Positions 1-10,886 of a stretch of DNA of 64,000 nt are shown in pieces. The notes beneath the pieces are model-generated. The model made no database searches and was not told the DNA's origin. It was given only the letters and a program-made list of their open reading frames with translations. Numbering within the stretch: position 1 is the stretch's first letter; each line of letters starts with the position of its first letter. A program made the translations under genes and the position numbers. The DNA comes from Viscum album (taxonomy: Eukaryota; Streptophyta; Magnoliopsida; Santalales; Viscaceae), in assembly GCA_963277665.1 (NCBI GenBank), contig OY728153.1, positions 269,984,250 to 270,048,249 of the forward strand, read 5' to 3'.

Positions 1-1357
1 GTGGAATTTTTGTAAATAGCCAAAACTATTCAATAATGGGAATTCACTCTCAACCCAAGTGCCTAAAAAATTAATAAATAATATATTGGATGTAATTTAA
101 CGTATATTATCACCTAAAATACATGTTCTAAACATGTTATTCCCTTATCCTCTAAGTTTACTTACTCCTACCATTTTAGTTTTTACCACAATAACTAGTT
201 TTTTTATTTACCTAGGTAATTTATCCTTTAAAATTAAAAATAAATCAGTATTATTAGATAATTTGTGTCTAATTATTATAAATATTAAATCTATTTTATC
301 AAATAAAAGTCCTATATTTTTGGAAAATTAATTTTAACATAGGCGCATGTAATGCACAAAACCCTGTTTTAACCTTAACCGTAGTAATTAATTTTAATTA
401 TGTATACAATTCATTATAAAAAAAATTACATTGAAATTATTTGATAATATTAATTAATATAATTCCAAATATTTAATCTATTTTATCAAATTTAATTCAT
501 CTAAGCGGTAAAATTTAATTTAAAATTAAACCAGAAAGGGTGATGAAAGTGCGGTTTTAGAAAGAAAAGTTTTCCTAAATAAGAAATATTTTTATATCAA
601 AATTCAACATAGAATTTTTTAAAATGAACTAAATTGTATTAATAGTAATATAATTTAACTAATTTTACTTTTAAAACCATTTAAAACAAAATTTATCCTT
701 TTAAATTCTTTAAATAAAAATATATTTTTTAATAAAAATCAGTATTTTCACTATTCATTAAAAATTTAATCATTTCATAATATTATGAAAAATTAAATAT
801 ATGGTAATTTTGACATGTTTTTTTTTCAAAAATAATGTTTATATTTTCAAATAATTTTTCTTAAAGTCATACAAATTAATTTTAAAATAAGTTCACAAAA
901 TGAGACAATACAAATTTTTTTGAAAAACATTGTTATTAAGCATAAAAACAGATTTATTATTATCACATGGTTGGAAAAATATTATATCAATGATAAATTT
1001 TTTATTGAATATATTATAGATATATTTCATTAAAATAATTCACCAATAGTGATCAATTTAATTTATTAAGATAAAAACACATTGTGTGCCTAAAAACTAT
1101 TTTTCAGCAAAACATTTCATTTAATTTCAATTGTTTTTTATTTTTATTTCTAATTGATTGATAAAAATAAATTTATTTATACATATGTGCACCATATAAT
1201 TTTTATAATTTAGTTATTCCTATTTACAACCACCAATTTAATGGCAAGTTTATAAGGTTATACTATATTAAGGTTCATTTAGAATCAGGATTGTGTGTAT
1301 TATAAGTTATCAAAGAGATTAACTTTATGATACATCGTAAAATATTAGGGTTTTACA
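1..1357 (-). repeat. Element D 3' LTR, partial (U3 part), minus strand
   Basis: This stretch aligns base for base, with scattered changes, to 22475-23824 and to its duplicate near 49262-50599, which are the U3 part of the D LTR. It ends at 1357 in TTTTACA, the reverse complement of an LTR start TGTAAAA. Lying below the D internal sequence on the minus strand, it is the downstream (3') LTR, and the window edge removes its R and U5. It contains the GAATAGTG core shared by all LTR families here, read on the minus strand near 745-765. It is strongly AT-rich and I see no gene in it. A 65-codon open stretch at 134-331 looks like chance. Confidence 0.7.
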
Positions 1358-3278
1358 TTATACCCACATTTAATAATTTTTTTCTTCACAATTTTATCTT
1401 TCATTCCTAAATCAAGGGTTTGAAATTTGAAAATTCTTTTATGGAAAATCCACATTACAAAGGGTTAATAAAAACTCCTCTTAAAAATAGGGAAAGGGAA
1501 ATATGAAGGTCATCCAAAATAACACAAAAATATGTTTCCAAATATAAGAAAATTAATGGGAAGTGAAAATATGGACACAGAAGACAAGAATAATTCTCAA
1601 ATAATTATGGAGAGTGAAAAGATCATTGATCACAAGAAAGTTAATGATCAAGAGAAAGTTAATGATCATAAAACCATAAATATATGATTGGTAAAAACAC
1701 CATTGATTTACTAGAAATGAAGATAAATGCATAAGATTTTATTTCGAGATACTTTTCATAATGTTGATGGATTATTTTACTATCAAGATAGAGAACACCA
1801 ATAAATACACTTACTTGATATATTTTATATCAGAAGTAAAATTTCATCATTTGGTTGTGCTTTGATCAATTCACACTTCATTTCTTACTCCATGAAATTA
1901 ATATCCAAATGTTTTTTATGATTTAATCACTAAAATTAATTTTTAATGGATCATAAGATCCATAAAAGAGTGACAAGTGTTTTAATTTATCTCTAAATAT
2001 TGACCAAAATTGAAACGGTTTCCACAAGTTATCCAATATAGTAAATTGATCTATAAAACCTCAATTACAACACCCAAAGTTTAACTTAATCCATTAAATA
2101 TTTATTTAGTCCAGTGGTAGGTGACATACCCTTATCTCTATTCAGTTGTTGTTTCAAGCCCAATAGCCTTGCTAGTTATGACATGTTGTTTCCTGACATG
2201 CAGACTGTCGTTTTTTTCTTCTGAAACTATATTTATATAATTCCGATAACAATTATAAAAATATAATGAACATATTCAAAATAAAATCAATCATAAAAAA
2301 ACTTTTAACCACAATGGTTTCTTTTATAATTTATTTTTTCCCACAAATCAGATAATATTAATCGACTATTATTACCTTAATATCATTTGTATATTAAACT
2401 TAAAGGCTATAAAAATTTAAAATTATGAAAATATAATTCTTCCTCAAATAATACTACATGTTGAACTTAAGCGTTACATATACTACAACCCAATAAAATG
2501 ACTCCCAAAATGTCAGTAATCACATGAAAATCCAATAACTTAGAAACTCAAAAGGGGTGTCTAAGACTTTGAAACTATGATCAACCTTCAAATAATAAAT
2601 CCATGATGATTTCCATAACTATTAAGGAAATTTTATATGAATACATATATGTTTCTAAAAATTAACTCTCTCTTAATTCCTTAAATACAATAATTTATTA
2701 TTGAATATATTCCATAAATCCAAAAATGTTGTGAACTCCATCCAATATAACATAAACCAATTTTTCATCAAACCAGTAATTAGTTCTAATGTCATCAATA
2801 CTATTCCATTTAATTCATCAATTTCAATCATCTATTTAACCCAACTAAACATCATTAACTCAACATTAGGAACATCTTAAGGGTTATCTTTCCCTTAATT
2901 AATTATTCTCTAAAAATATCACCTTACAACCAAATTACTTTTCTTGGTTATTGGTATTATTTAACATATGATTGAAAATCTTCAGTGAAAAAATTATATA
3001 GAATAATAATTATATGTTTCATGATTATTATGAATATAATACCATTTCTATAACCCTTATACAACATAATTCTTGAATCTAAATACATAAATAGTTTAAT
3101 AATTCCACTTCAATGATTAGAGTAACATAAAACTTTCCTTGGTCTAGGAGTTAACCTTTAGAGGAGGAAATTGACTCGGATAATGCACATGTTCTCCAAT
3201 TTTAATACAATTAATTATAAATTGATCCCTGGGATGAAATTTATTTCCTTACATTATAAAATTTATTTTTCCTCGATA
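1358..3278 (-). mobile_element. Element D internal region, distal part (non-coding)
   Basis: This is AT-rich sequence between the D 3' LTR and the CACTA insertion point. Joined to 18290-19141 it makes an internal region of about 2.8 kb with no gag or pol similarity on either strand. That fits a large retrotransposon derivative (LARD) dependent on a coding relative. A tRNA-promoter-like pair of boxes occurs at 2107-2161. Otherwise I see nothing that can be named. Assignment to D rests on position between the two D LTRs and on the orientation of the primer site at 19129-19141. Confidence 0.55.
2107..2161 (+). other. tRNA-promoter-like boxes, possible SINE remnant
   Basis: TAGTCCAGTGG at 2107-2117 resembles a pol III A box. 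GTTTCAAGCC at 2151-2160 resembles a B box, about 44 bp downstream, close to the spacing in tRNA-derived SINEs. No cloverleaf, tail or target duplication is evident, so chance similarity is possible. Confidence 0.2.
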
Positions 3279-3300
3279 CACTATAAAAAATGGCATTTCT
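3276..3300 (+). repeat. CACTA left terminal inverted repeat with ATA target duplication
   Basis: ATA at 3276-3278, then CACTATAAAAAATGGCATTT from 3279. It pairs with the right end at 18267-18286. Confidence 0.75.
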
Positions 3301-4159
3301 CGATGGTTTTTTTGGGTGGTAGTTTTGAAAAAATGATGCTAAATTTTGTCCCAAAAAAATTTAGCGATGGTTGTTAAAACCACTTCTAATTTTTTTTAAA
3401 TATATATAAATATATATTTTAATTTTTAATTTTTTTTCAAAAAATTAATTCTAATTTTTTTGGCGGCGGTTTTTTAAAAAACTTTTAGGGAATAACGACG
3501 GTTTTAAAAAAACTGCCGTTAAATAAAAAGATTTAAAAAAGAATATTTATAATTTATGATTTATGATTTATCATTTAATATCATATATAGTTTATTATTT
3601 ATAATTTTAATTAATTATAATGTGTTAATTAATAAATCTTTATAATTTTAGTTAATAATAATTTGAAACTTAAAATAAATGTTCAATAAGTTGAAAATCA
3701 GATTTCAACATTAATTGACCATAACTTTTAATTCGAGAGTATATTTTACCTCTATAACTAGTCAAATTGAATCTTATTAAATTAAATAAAACCAAATAAG
3801 ATTTAAATTTTGTAATAATTAAAATAATAAAATTTAGTATAGTTTCAAGAAATGTAAGAAATCGAACTTGAACTTCAAACAACCATAACTTTTGATACAT
3901 GTGTCCGTTTGGGCCCTACCACATATCAAATTGAAGTCTATGATGAACTCTAAACCACAAAGGGATGGACTAAGGTCTGTGAGCTTTATCCTATTTTCAA
4001 TCCCCAAAATGTCTTAGAATACCCCTAAAATTGAGTTTTTAGTTGGGGTACCCCAATTTTTTAATATTCAATGGATTTTCAGACTTATTTTAGGGGGTAT
4101 TATTGTTTTTTTCAGAGGGGAATAAATTCATTATCAAGGCTTACATTCATATTGAAAAC

Positions 4160-5330
4160 ATGGTTATGAAATTTTATCATTTTTTATAATGTATTTTTAT
4201 TTATAATTAAATATAATCATATTTTCTTATATTTATTTATAATAAATCACTTGTATAAATACATATTTACATAGAAATGTATTTTTAAGCATATAAACCA
4301 AATTTAAATAAATATTTTTTTATTTATTTCATTTAAAATAAATATTATCAATTTTATATACATTTTTAAATATTTATACATATATATTTTTATATCATAT
4401 ATGTGTAGATATATATATATATATATATAGATATTGGTATTTAGTTTTGTTTATATATATATTTATATTAATATACAATTATAAATATGAGTGTGTGTAT
4501 ATATATTTATGTATCATAAATATGTGTTAATATATATTTATATAAATTTTATTATAAGTATATATATTTATAGATATCTATATCCATTTAATATTTTATT
4601 ATTTATTCAATTATTATTTATTATTTATTATTATTATTTTAATAGTATTTTAATATTTATTTTTTATTTATTGAATCATTTTTACTGTTAATTTACTATT
4701 AAATGACTATTTAATATTTATTTATTATTATTATTTAATATTTAATATTTATTATTCATTATATATTATTTTTTGATTATGTATATGTTATTTAATTATT
4801 TAATATTTAATTATTATGTATTTATTATTTAATATGTATTTATTACGTATTTCTTATTTATCTAATATTTATTTATTATTTATTATTTACTATTCATTTA
4901 ATATTTATTTATTATATATTATTCATTTTTTATATATTAATTATTTATTAGTTATTTATTAAGTTATTATTTATTTATTATTTATTTATTATTTATTAGT
5001 TATTATCATTTATTATTTATTATCATCTATCATTTATTATCATTTATTATTATTTATTTTATTATTATTATTTATTAATTAATTAATTATTTATTTTTTA
5101 CGTAATATTTAATTATTATTTATTTATCAAGTATTTATTATTTATTTAATAATTATTTATAATCTATTTATTCTTTATCTATTAACAATTATTTTTTAAT
5201 TTATTATTTATTTATTACTTCTTTATTATATATTCATTATATATTCATTATTTATTATTATTTAATATCATCATTTATTTTTTATTTATATATGTATTAG
5301 TATATTACATATTGATTACTCACTAGATAA
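4160..5330. repeat. AT-only low-complexity tract inside the CACTA element
   Basis: More than 1 kb is made almost wholly of TTATT/TATTTA variants with a short (TA)n run near 4410-4428. No gene is possible here: the open frames are runs of I, Y, F and L. It may be an expanded microsatellite; together with the purine-rich (AATAA)n tract at 5456-5589 it forms a loose inverted repeat around the tRNA-like segment. Confidence 0.8.
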
Positions 5331-5455
5331 GTAGCACGCTAGAGTGGTAAAGTCTTTTCAGTATATCCAAGAGGTAAGAGATTCAAATCTCTCCCAGTGC
5401 ATATATTTACTAGATTTATGCATGACATACATAGAATATGCATCCATGGTTGGAT
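5328..5455 (+). mobile_element. Possible tRNA-derived SINE head
   Basis: TAGCACGCTAGAGTGG near 5332-5347 resembles a tRNA D-arm/A box. AGAGATTCAAATCTCT near 5378-5393 is a T-arm-like self-complementary stem containing a B box (GATTCAAATC), about 45 bp downstream. A non-tRNA body follows (5394-5455), then an (AATAA)n tail at 5456-5589. Head, body and simple tail is the structure of plant SINEs. It is too degenerate and too long between boxes to be a working tRNA gene. No target duplication could be found in the repetitive flanks. Confidence 0.4.
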
Positions 5456-5536
5456 AAATAATAATAAATAATAATAAATAATAAATGAATAATAATAATA
5501 AATAATAAATAATAATAGTAATAAATAATAATAAAA

Positions 5537-5567
<31 letters not shown>

Positions 5568-5589
5568 TAAACAAATAAATAAATAAATA
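5456..5589 (+). repeat. (AATAA)n-type simple repeat, insertion site of element A
   Basis: Runs of AATAAT and AAAATA, complementary in composition to the TTATT tract upstream. It could be the tail of the SINE-like unit. Element A inserted at its end, duplicating AAATA (5585-5589 and 18075-18079). Confidence 0.7.
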
Positions 5590-7134
5590 TGTAACACCCC
5601 AAGCTTCCACAGTACGTTTCCCTTTGAATAATGCAAGAGATTGCACTGTACGCAACTTCGAGATTCTAACACACTTTGACCAATCAAACTAGCCGTTTTG
5701 AATAGTAATACACACTTTTTGAAATTTTATTAATTTTATTTTTCAAAATGGACTTCATTTTTGAATTCGGAATATCGAAATTATCTTAGGGTGAATTTTT
5801 GGTATTTTTCTAAAAACTTTCAATTTTTGATGAATAGTGTAAAACACTACGTTATTGGTTAAAACTGACTTTTTATTTAAATAATTATTTATTATATTTA
5901 AACTTATTTTAGGTCAAAATAGATATATAATACTTATATAAGTTCAATGTAATTCATTGGAGTCATTTTATAATAAGTTTATATATGTAAAAATTTTATT
6001 GAACTTTTTACCATCTTTTACCAACCTCCTAGGAGCATTTGCAAATTTGAATAAAAATTAATTTTACCACTTCTGTGAGTTGAATTTTAAAAATACGAGA
6101 GACACAGTTAATATAATTAAGTAAAATGTGGTTCAATAAGATGAAAATAATTTTTGGTGAATAGTAACTTTTGACTTTTATTTACCACGGTTAAAAGTAA
6201 ATAGAGTAATTAAGGGTAAAAATGATATCATAATTACCCTAACACATGTCATAATTCTATTAGATAAGTATAATTTGACCAAAAACAACCTTATGAAAAA
6301 AATATGATCCTCTTTGGTCCACTTGGATTAGATTAGGACATTTATTATTATTTTATTTAAAGAAGAGTTAAAAGAGTTAAATTCAAAGTTTAATAACTAA
6401 ACCATTTTTAATATAGGGTTATGCATAAGATAAATTCCACTGTAAATATTCATTAGAAATATAAAAAGATTTACTACATAATGGTATTTTATTTATAATT
6501 TTTAAACATTAAATAATTTAATTTATTTATGACACAATGATGATGCAGTAACTACCTTATTAATGAAAGATTAAAATAATTGATATTATAAATATCCAAA
6601 TAAATGTAATTTGAGACTTTTGATGAATTAAAATAATTTTATAGGTTAATATGACATGTTAGGGTTGATTAAATAATTTTTTTTTGAAGTAATCATGCTG
6701 TTATGATTTTCACAAAAACCAAATACTAAATAGTGTCAAAATTGACATAATTGAGTTTTTTAAAAAAATACTATATTATTAATTGATATAATATTCCTAA
6801 AAATATAAGGTTCGGTAAAATAAATTAGATAATGTTATCTATGTTAATAATGAACCACTTGGGGTTTTCTTGGCTTGTTATAGTAAGTTTATTAACCATA
6901 TAATATAAAAATACAAAGAGTCATCGTAAATGTCAAACTATTTAACTAAGAATTAAATATAAAAGATAAGGTTAATATGGTGGCCTAAACCTATCTAAAA
7001 CCTATTGGTTGAGATTTTTTCGACCCATACCCACCTTATCCTCTAAATAAATCATTTTGGAGCCATTATATACCAAAAATTATTTATTATAAAATAATAT
7101 TTCAAGCTTTTCCTAAAGTGACCCTCACCTCTCT

Positions 7135-7142
7135 TATAAAAG
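7135..7142 (+). promoter_or_regulatory. TATA box of element A 5' LTR
   Basis: TATAAAAG in a GC-richer promoter stretch (CTCACCTCTCTTATAAAAGG). The same box is at 15878-15885 in the 3' LTR. The GTAAAT donor-like site is 178 bp downstream in both LTRs. Confidence 0.65.
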
Positions 7143-7312
7143 GATACTTCCCCTTCTCTTAATTTCACACCTCCAAATCCATTTGGCTCGGCCAACCCCT
7201 GCCCAAATATCCTACCAACTTTCCTACCTTCATCCTAGAGGCATTTCTTTTGTCATAAAGCCAACCTAAGAAGCCCTTTTGATCAAATCAAAATGAAGAA
7301 CCCGAAGAAGAG

Positions 7313-9096
7313 GTAAATATTTCATCCCCTCTTTCAAGTTATTTTCTTATTCCACTTCCTATTTCTTTGTTGTTTCCATTCTTAAATAATAACTCTTGTA
7401 TCTTCTATATACTGTGATGTTATTATAAAAATGGTACAACCATATTCATTATTCTATCCATCATATGAATGACAAAGTCACCATACGTGCATACATACGG
7501 CTTACCGTCTCCACGTCATGGTGTAGTTTGTTATTCAAACACTACATTATTTGGATGGGTATAATAATAAGTATAACTAATGTAAATAATAAATATAACA
7601 TTTTATTTATTCGTTATATATGATATACCATCCAATTACATATGATTTCACCATCAATATAATGAGATTGTCACTCGTGCGTACGTACAGATTACCATCT
7701 CCACGAACGCGATGAGATTCATTACCCATCGTAATCATTCAAGTATAATTTTAATTTTATGATTAAAAATAATGTTTAGGAACTTAATATCATTCTGTAT
7801 ATGAATAAAATACATCCTATCCATAACAAACATGGCTTACGTAACCGATCATATAAAGGAAAACAAATCAGTTAACACCCGAAACGATGATATTACTAAA
7901 ATATTATTAACAAAGCGATATTAGAGGATCATATATGATATCATATTTATGTATATAGTTTTTTCATAATTTAATAACAATTATTTAACTATTATACATG
8001 AGGTTAACATACCCTCGACCAAGGAAAAGTACTAGGTAAGAGTTAATTTCACAATCACTTTATTATGTGAGGTTGTTTTTACGTAAGTATCTAGTGGGAC
8101 CTCTTTATTATCCACATCCATCTTTCTTAAAAATATATTTCAAAACATTTTTACTATTTACTAGTATATGGGTTAAATTAATTTATACCCTTTTTTGACT
8201 TTTTATAAAATGGTTTGAAATGAATATTTCTGTCCTTTTCCAAACAAGGTACTTTATGACCTTTTCGAAAAAATTATGGTAAGAATGTCTTTTTTTAACT
8301 TATACGGCGGATGTGGCTATTTTCCACCGTTACATCATCGTTGAAGCTTCCCATACAATATTATAAGAATATTTTTGAAATAAATTATTTCTTTTATAAT
8401 TACGTGACTTTTAAATGATTTCAAAATAGAAAGAGGTATTTATTTCAAATAGTTTTTTATTTCATCTATGTAAACATCCTTTTGATGGATTTTAATCTTG
8501 TTTGAAGTTGATTTATTATGATACAAATCTTCCATATTTTATTGAAGGTTTTGTGATATGTTTGACCATGGATGTGTTATTCTTATACCATTCATGGTTT
8601 ATGGATAAACTATTGACATTTTGTACGCTAGTTTTAATACGAATGTTTATGTTATGTTTAAACCTTTTCATATGGGGAATGCATTGGACTTAGTAAGGGA
8701 CGGGGGGAGCCTGCTATAGCTTCTCGATGAATCGGTAGGTATCATGGGACAAACTAGTGTCTTGGAACAAGGCCTTGACAAAATCTTATTTTTAGACTTG
8801 GAATAAGGCCTTCACTATGTGGTTATGAAGTATGGAATTATGCATTCCATCATTATGAAAGTGGCTATTGATATTGCATGTGATTATTCTACTAGTAGAA
8901 TATCCTTGTGAATAAGTAAATGGAATTATTTGATTTTATCTTTTCTATATTATACTGAAGCTTAAATTCAAAAAGATTTTGTTTTAGTCTTATACATTAC
9001 CTTAAATGTTTATGCTTATTTATGAATGTTTCCGCTATATTGTTATCCTTACTAAGAATATAAGCTCACCCCTTTCTATGTTTTATTTTTCCTAAG
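7313..9096 (+). other. Candidate leader intron in element A 5' LTR
   Basis: The donor AAGAG/GTAAAT is at 7313. The acceptor region TTATTTTTCCTAAG ends at 9096 (the 3' LTR has the better TTTTTCCTAG ending at 17839), and a second possible acceptor CCTGCAG ends at 9128. The span is AT-rich, as plant introns are. The matching 3' LTR span is 16056-17839. The same arrangement recurs in B, C and D. This is inference from site positions; no transcript data are available. Confidence 0.4.
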
Positions 9097-9333
9097 ATGT
9101 GAAGAAGTATTTTATGGTTGACCTGCAGGAATAGGCTAAGGATATAAGTTTTTTCAAAAGGGGGAAAAATGTTGTCGACGTTTTTATTTCATGATGTAAT
9201 GTAAAACTTACGAATGTATCTATTAATTCTAAGGCTACTAAACTGATTGGTCTTTCGGGACATGATTACTTATATCATGAAAATGTTATGTAATAATGCA
9301 CTGACTCTGGGTAACTGGGGTCAGGGCGTTACA

Positions 9334-9347
9334 GTTGGTATCAGAGG
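9334..9347 (+). promoter_or_regulatory. Primer-binding site, initiator-Met tRNA type (element A)
   Basis: TGGTATCAGAGG starts 2 bases after the LTR end. The first 11 bases match the well-known plant Met-tRNA primer site used by many Ty1 and Ty3 elements. Confidence 0.8.
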
Positions 9348-9497
9348 AAGTTTAGTACAAACCTTGGAAACTATATTTAGAAAAAATCTGATCAGAGAAC
9401 ACTACCCTAAGATAGACTTTGAGGATTAGTATAGAAGAACTTACTAGAATTTTGGTACTGTAGGGATTTTGTGAGTTTTCCAAGTAATACATACCTG

Positions 9498-9650
9498 TCT
9501 GGATATGATCAAGTAGAGTCAGATCTGACATAGATGTACCTAGGGGTAAAACCCAAAAACACCGCTTTGAGCTAGACTCAAACGAAAACTAGTGCACGAC
9601 AACAGGCCTTGCTACACTCTTGGTTACGACACTCCCAGGGGATATGCTTA
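9498..9650 (+). other. Conserved retrotransposon leader block (element A)
   Basis: This stretch, from CCTGTCTGGATATGA to CCCAGGGGATATGC, is clearly alike in elements A, B1, B2 and C (30347, 57122, 36679) and in part in D (minus strand, 18811-18905). It lies between primer site and gag, where packaging or dimerisation signals are expected. No open frame on the plus strand explains the conservation. Confidence 0.55.
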
Positions 9651-9834
9651 GGATAATTCTCATTTTCTTTACAAACCATTATAAAGGGTTTATGATTATA
9701 TAATTCCTCAAAGAAAACATTTTTATGATTATGGATTATATCCATAAACTGTTCAATTTATGTTAAGTGTTTTACAAGTTTGGAATTATGTATTGCGATT
9801 CATAAACTAATCTACTGTACGCCATTGTTTAGAA

Positions 9835-10886
9835 ATGACATCTAGTTGAAGGAATGAAAACCGTATCAACACACATAATCCATGTAGGTATTTCCCTCCT
9901 ACTCAAGATAATTATAGTGGAGTTAGAGATGAAACTGGTGCTGATCAGCTTATCACCATACTAAGACAACTCACTCAAGTTATGAATAATAACCTTACCC
10001 GTATGGAGCTCCCTGATCCACAACGCGGAGGATCATTGTTAGACTGCTTCATGACAAAACAACCACCAATATTCAATGGGAGTAAAAATCCCTTATTAGC
10101 TGAGAAATGGATAAGTTCCTTAGAGAAAATATTTCATGCTTTGGGTAGTAGCAAAAGGGAAAAAGTTTTCATGGAAATTTATCACCTCATGGGAGATGCA
10201 GATCAATGGTGGTCATTGATTCAAAACACAAAGGAAGATAAAGAAGTATCAAACATGGAATGGAGGTAGTTTAAATATATTTTCTTAGAAAAATACTTTC
10301 TCGTGAACATCGAGCGGATATGGAACGACAATTTTTGAGTCTGAGGAAAAAGGAGGATGATAATGTTGCAAAGTATGAGGCTAACTTTACAAGGTTATCA
10401 AGGCATGAAAAAAATTATATACGTAACCTAAGGAGTAAGATTGATTGATTCTTTGATGGGTTAAAACCATTTATCTGCCGATAATTAGTCTCACAATACT
10501 TCTCATCATACAGAGATATTTTCTCATGCGCTATCAAGACAGAAAAGGAATTCTCTAAGTCTTACGACTTTAATGAAAAGAAAGAGAAAAATAGATCTAC
10601 TGAACACTCTAGAAATGGAAATAATTGGAAAAAGGGAAAATTTGAATATCTATCCTATGGTAAATTTGAGAAGAAACACCCCGGTACTTGCCTGAAGGGA
10701 ATGAGAGTCTGTTACAAGTGTGGTGATAAAGGCCACCAAGCTCATGATTGTAAGGGAAAGAAAGAGGCTATCAATGTTGAATGCTACAATTGTAGAGAAA
10801 AGGAGAATTATGTAAATGAATGTCCTAATATCCAAGATAACTTACCTCTAAAAAGGACAAGGGAGAAAGGCCAATCTTATATGATC
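9835..10886 (+). pseudogene. Element A gag, broken
   Basis: This encoded the nucleocapsid precursor that packages the element RNA. The likely start is ATG 9835, in frame with the open stretch 9982-10269. That stretch has the retrotransposon-gag sequence style (PPIFNGSKNPLLAEKWI, then DQWW). Breaks visible: TGA at codon 5 (9847), TAG at 10267, a 1-nt loss near 10303 and further stops. The zinc-knuckle region is readable near 10707-10750 (CYKCGDKGHQAHDC), followed by a second, damaged knuckle (CYNCREKENYVNEC, missing the glycine-histidine core). The boundary to protease is approximate because both would be one polyprotein. Confidence 0.8.

Larger units (their letters stand above)
5590..9333 (+). 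repeat. Element A 5' LTR
   Basis: U3 runs from 5590 to about 7160. It contains the module shared between families (5742-5839) ending GATGAATAGTG. A TATA box lies at 7135. R/U5 is unusually long (about 2.2 kb) and holds two copies of a motif around GTACGTACGG..TACC..CTCCACG, at 7484-7515 and 7675-7706. A candidate intron spans 7313-9096. The LTR ends GGGCGTTACA at 9333. Long LTRs are usual in Tekay/Del elements. Confidence 0.85.

Noticed and set aside
134..331. 65-codon frame at the window start
   Set aside because: It lies in the D LTR U3 and is not kept in the related LTR at 22610-22800.
4160..5330. Centromeric or telomeric satellite
   Set aside because: There is no fixed monomer and no telomere repeat; it is irregular AT low-complexity sequence.
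5332..5400. Functional tRNA gene
   Set aside because: The arms do not form a complete cloverleaf by eye, the A-to-B spacing is long, and no acceptor stem pairs.
5339..5687. Three overlapping minus-strand frames rich in F, I, L and Y
   Set aside because: They are translations of the AATAA simple repeat and the start of the A LTR; no codon signal.
8502..8693. 63-codon frame in the A LTR
   Set aside because: The matching stretch of the 3' LTR (17250-17440) carries stops and frame changes, so it is chance openness.
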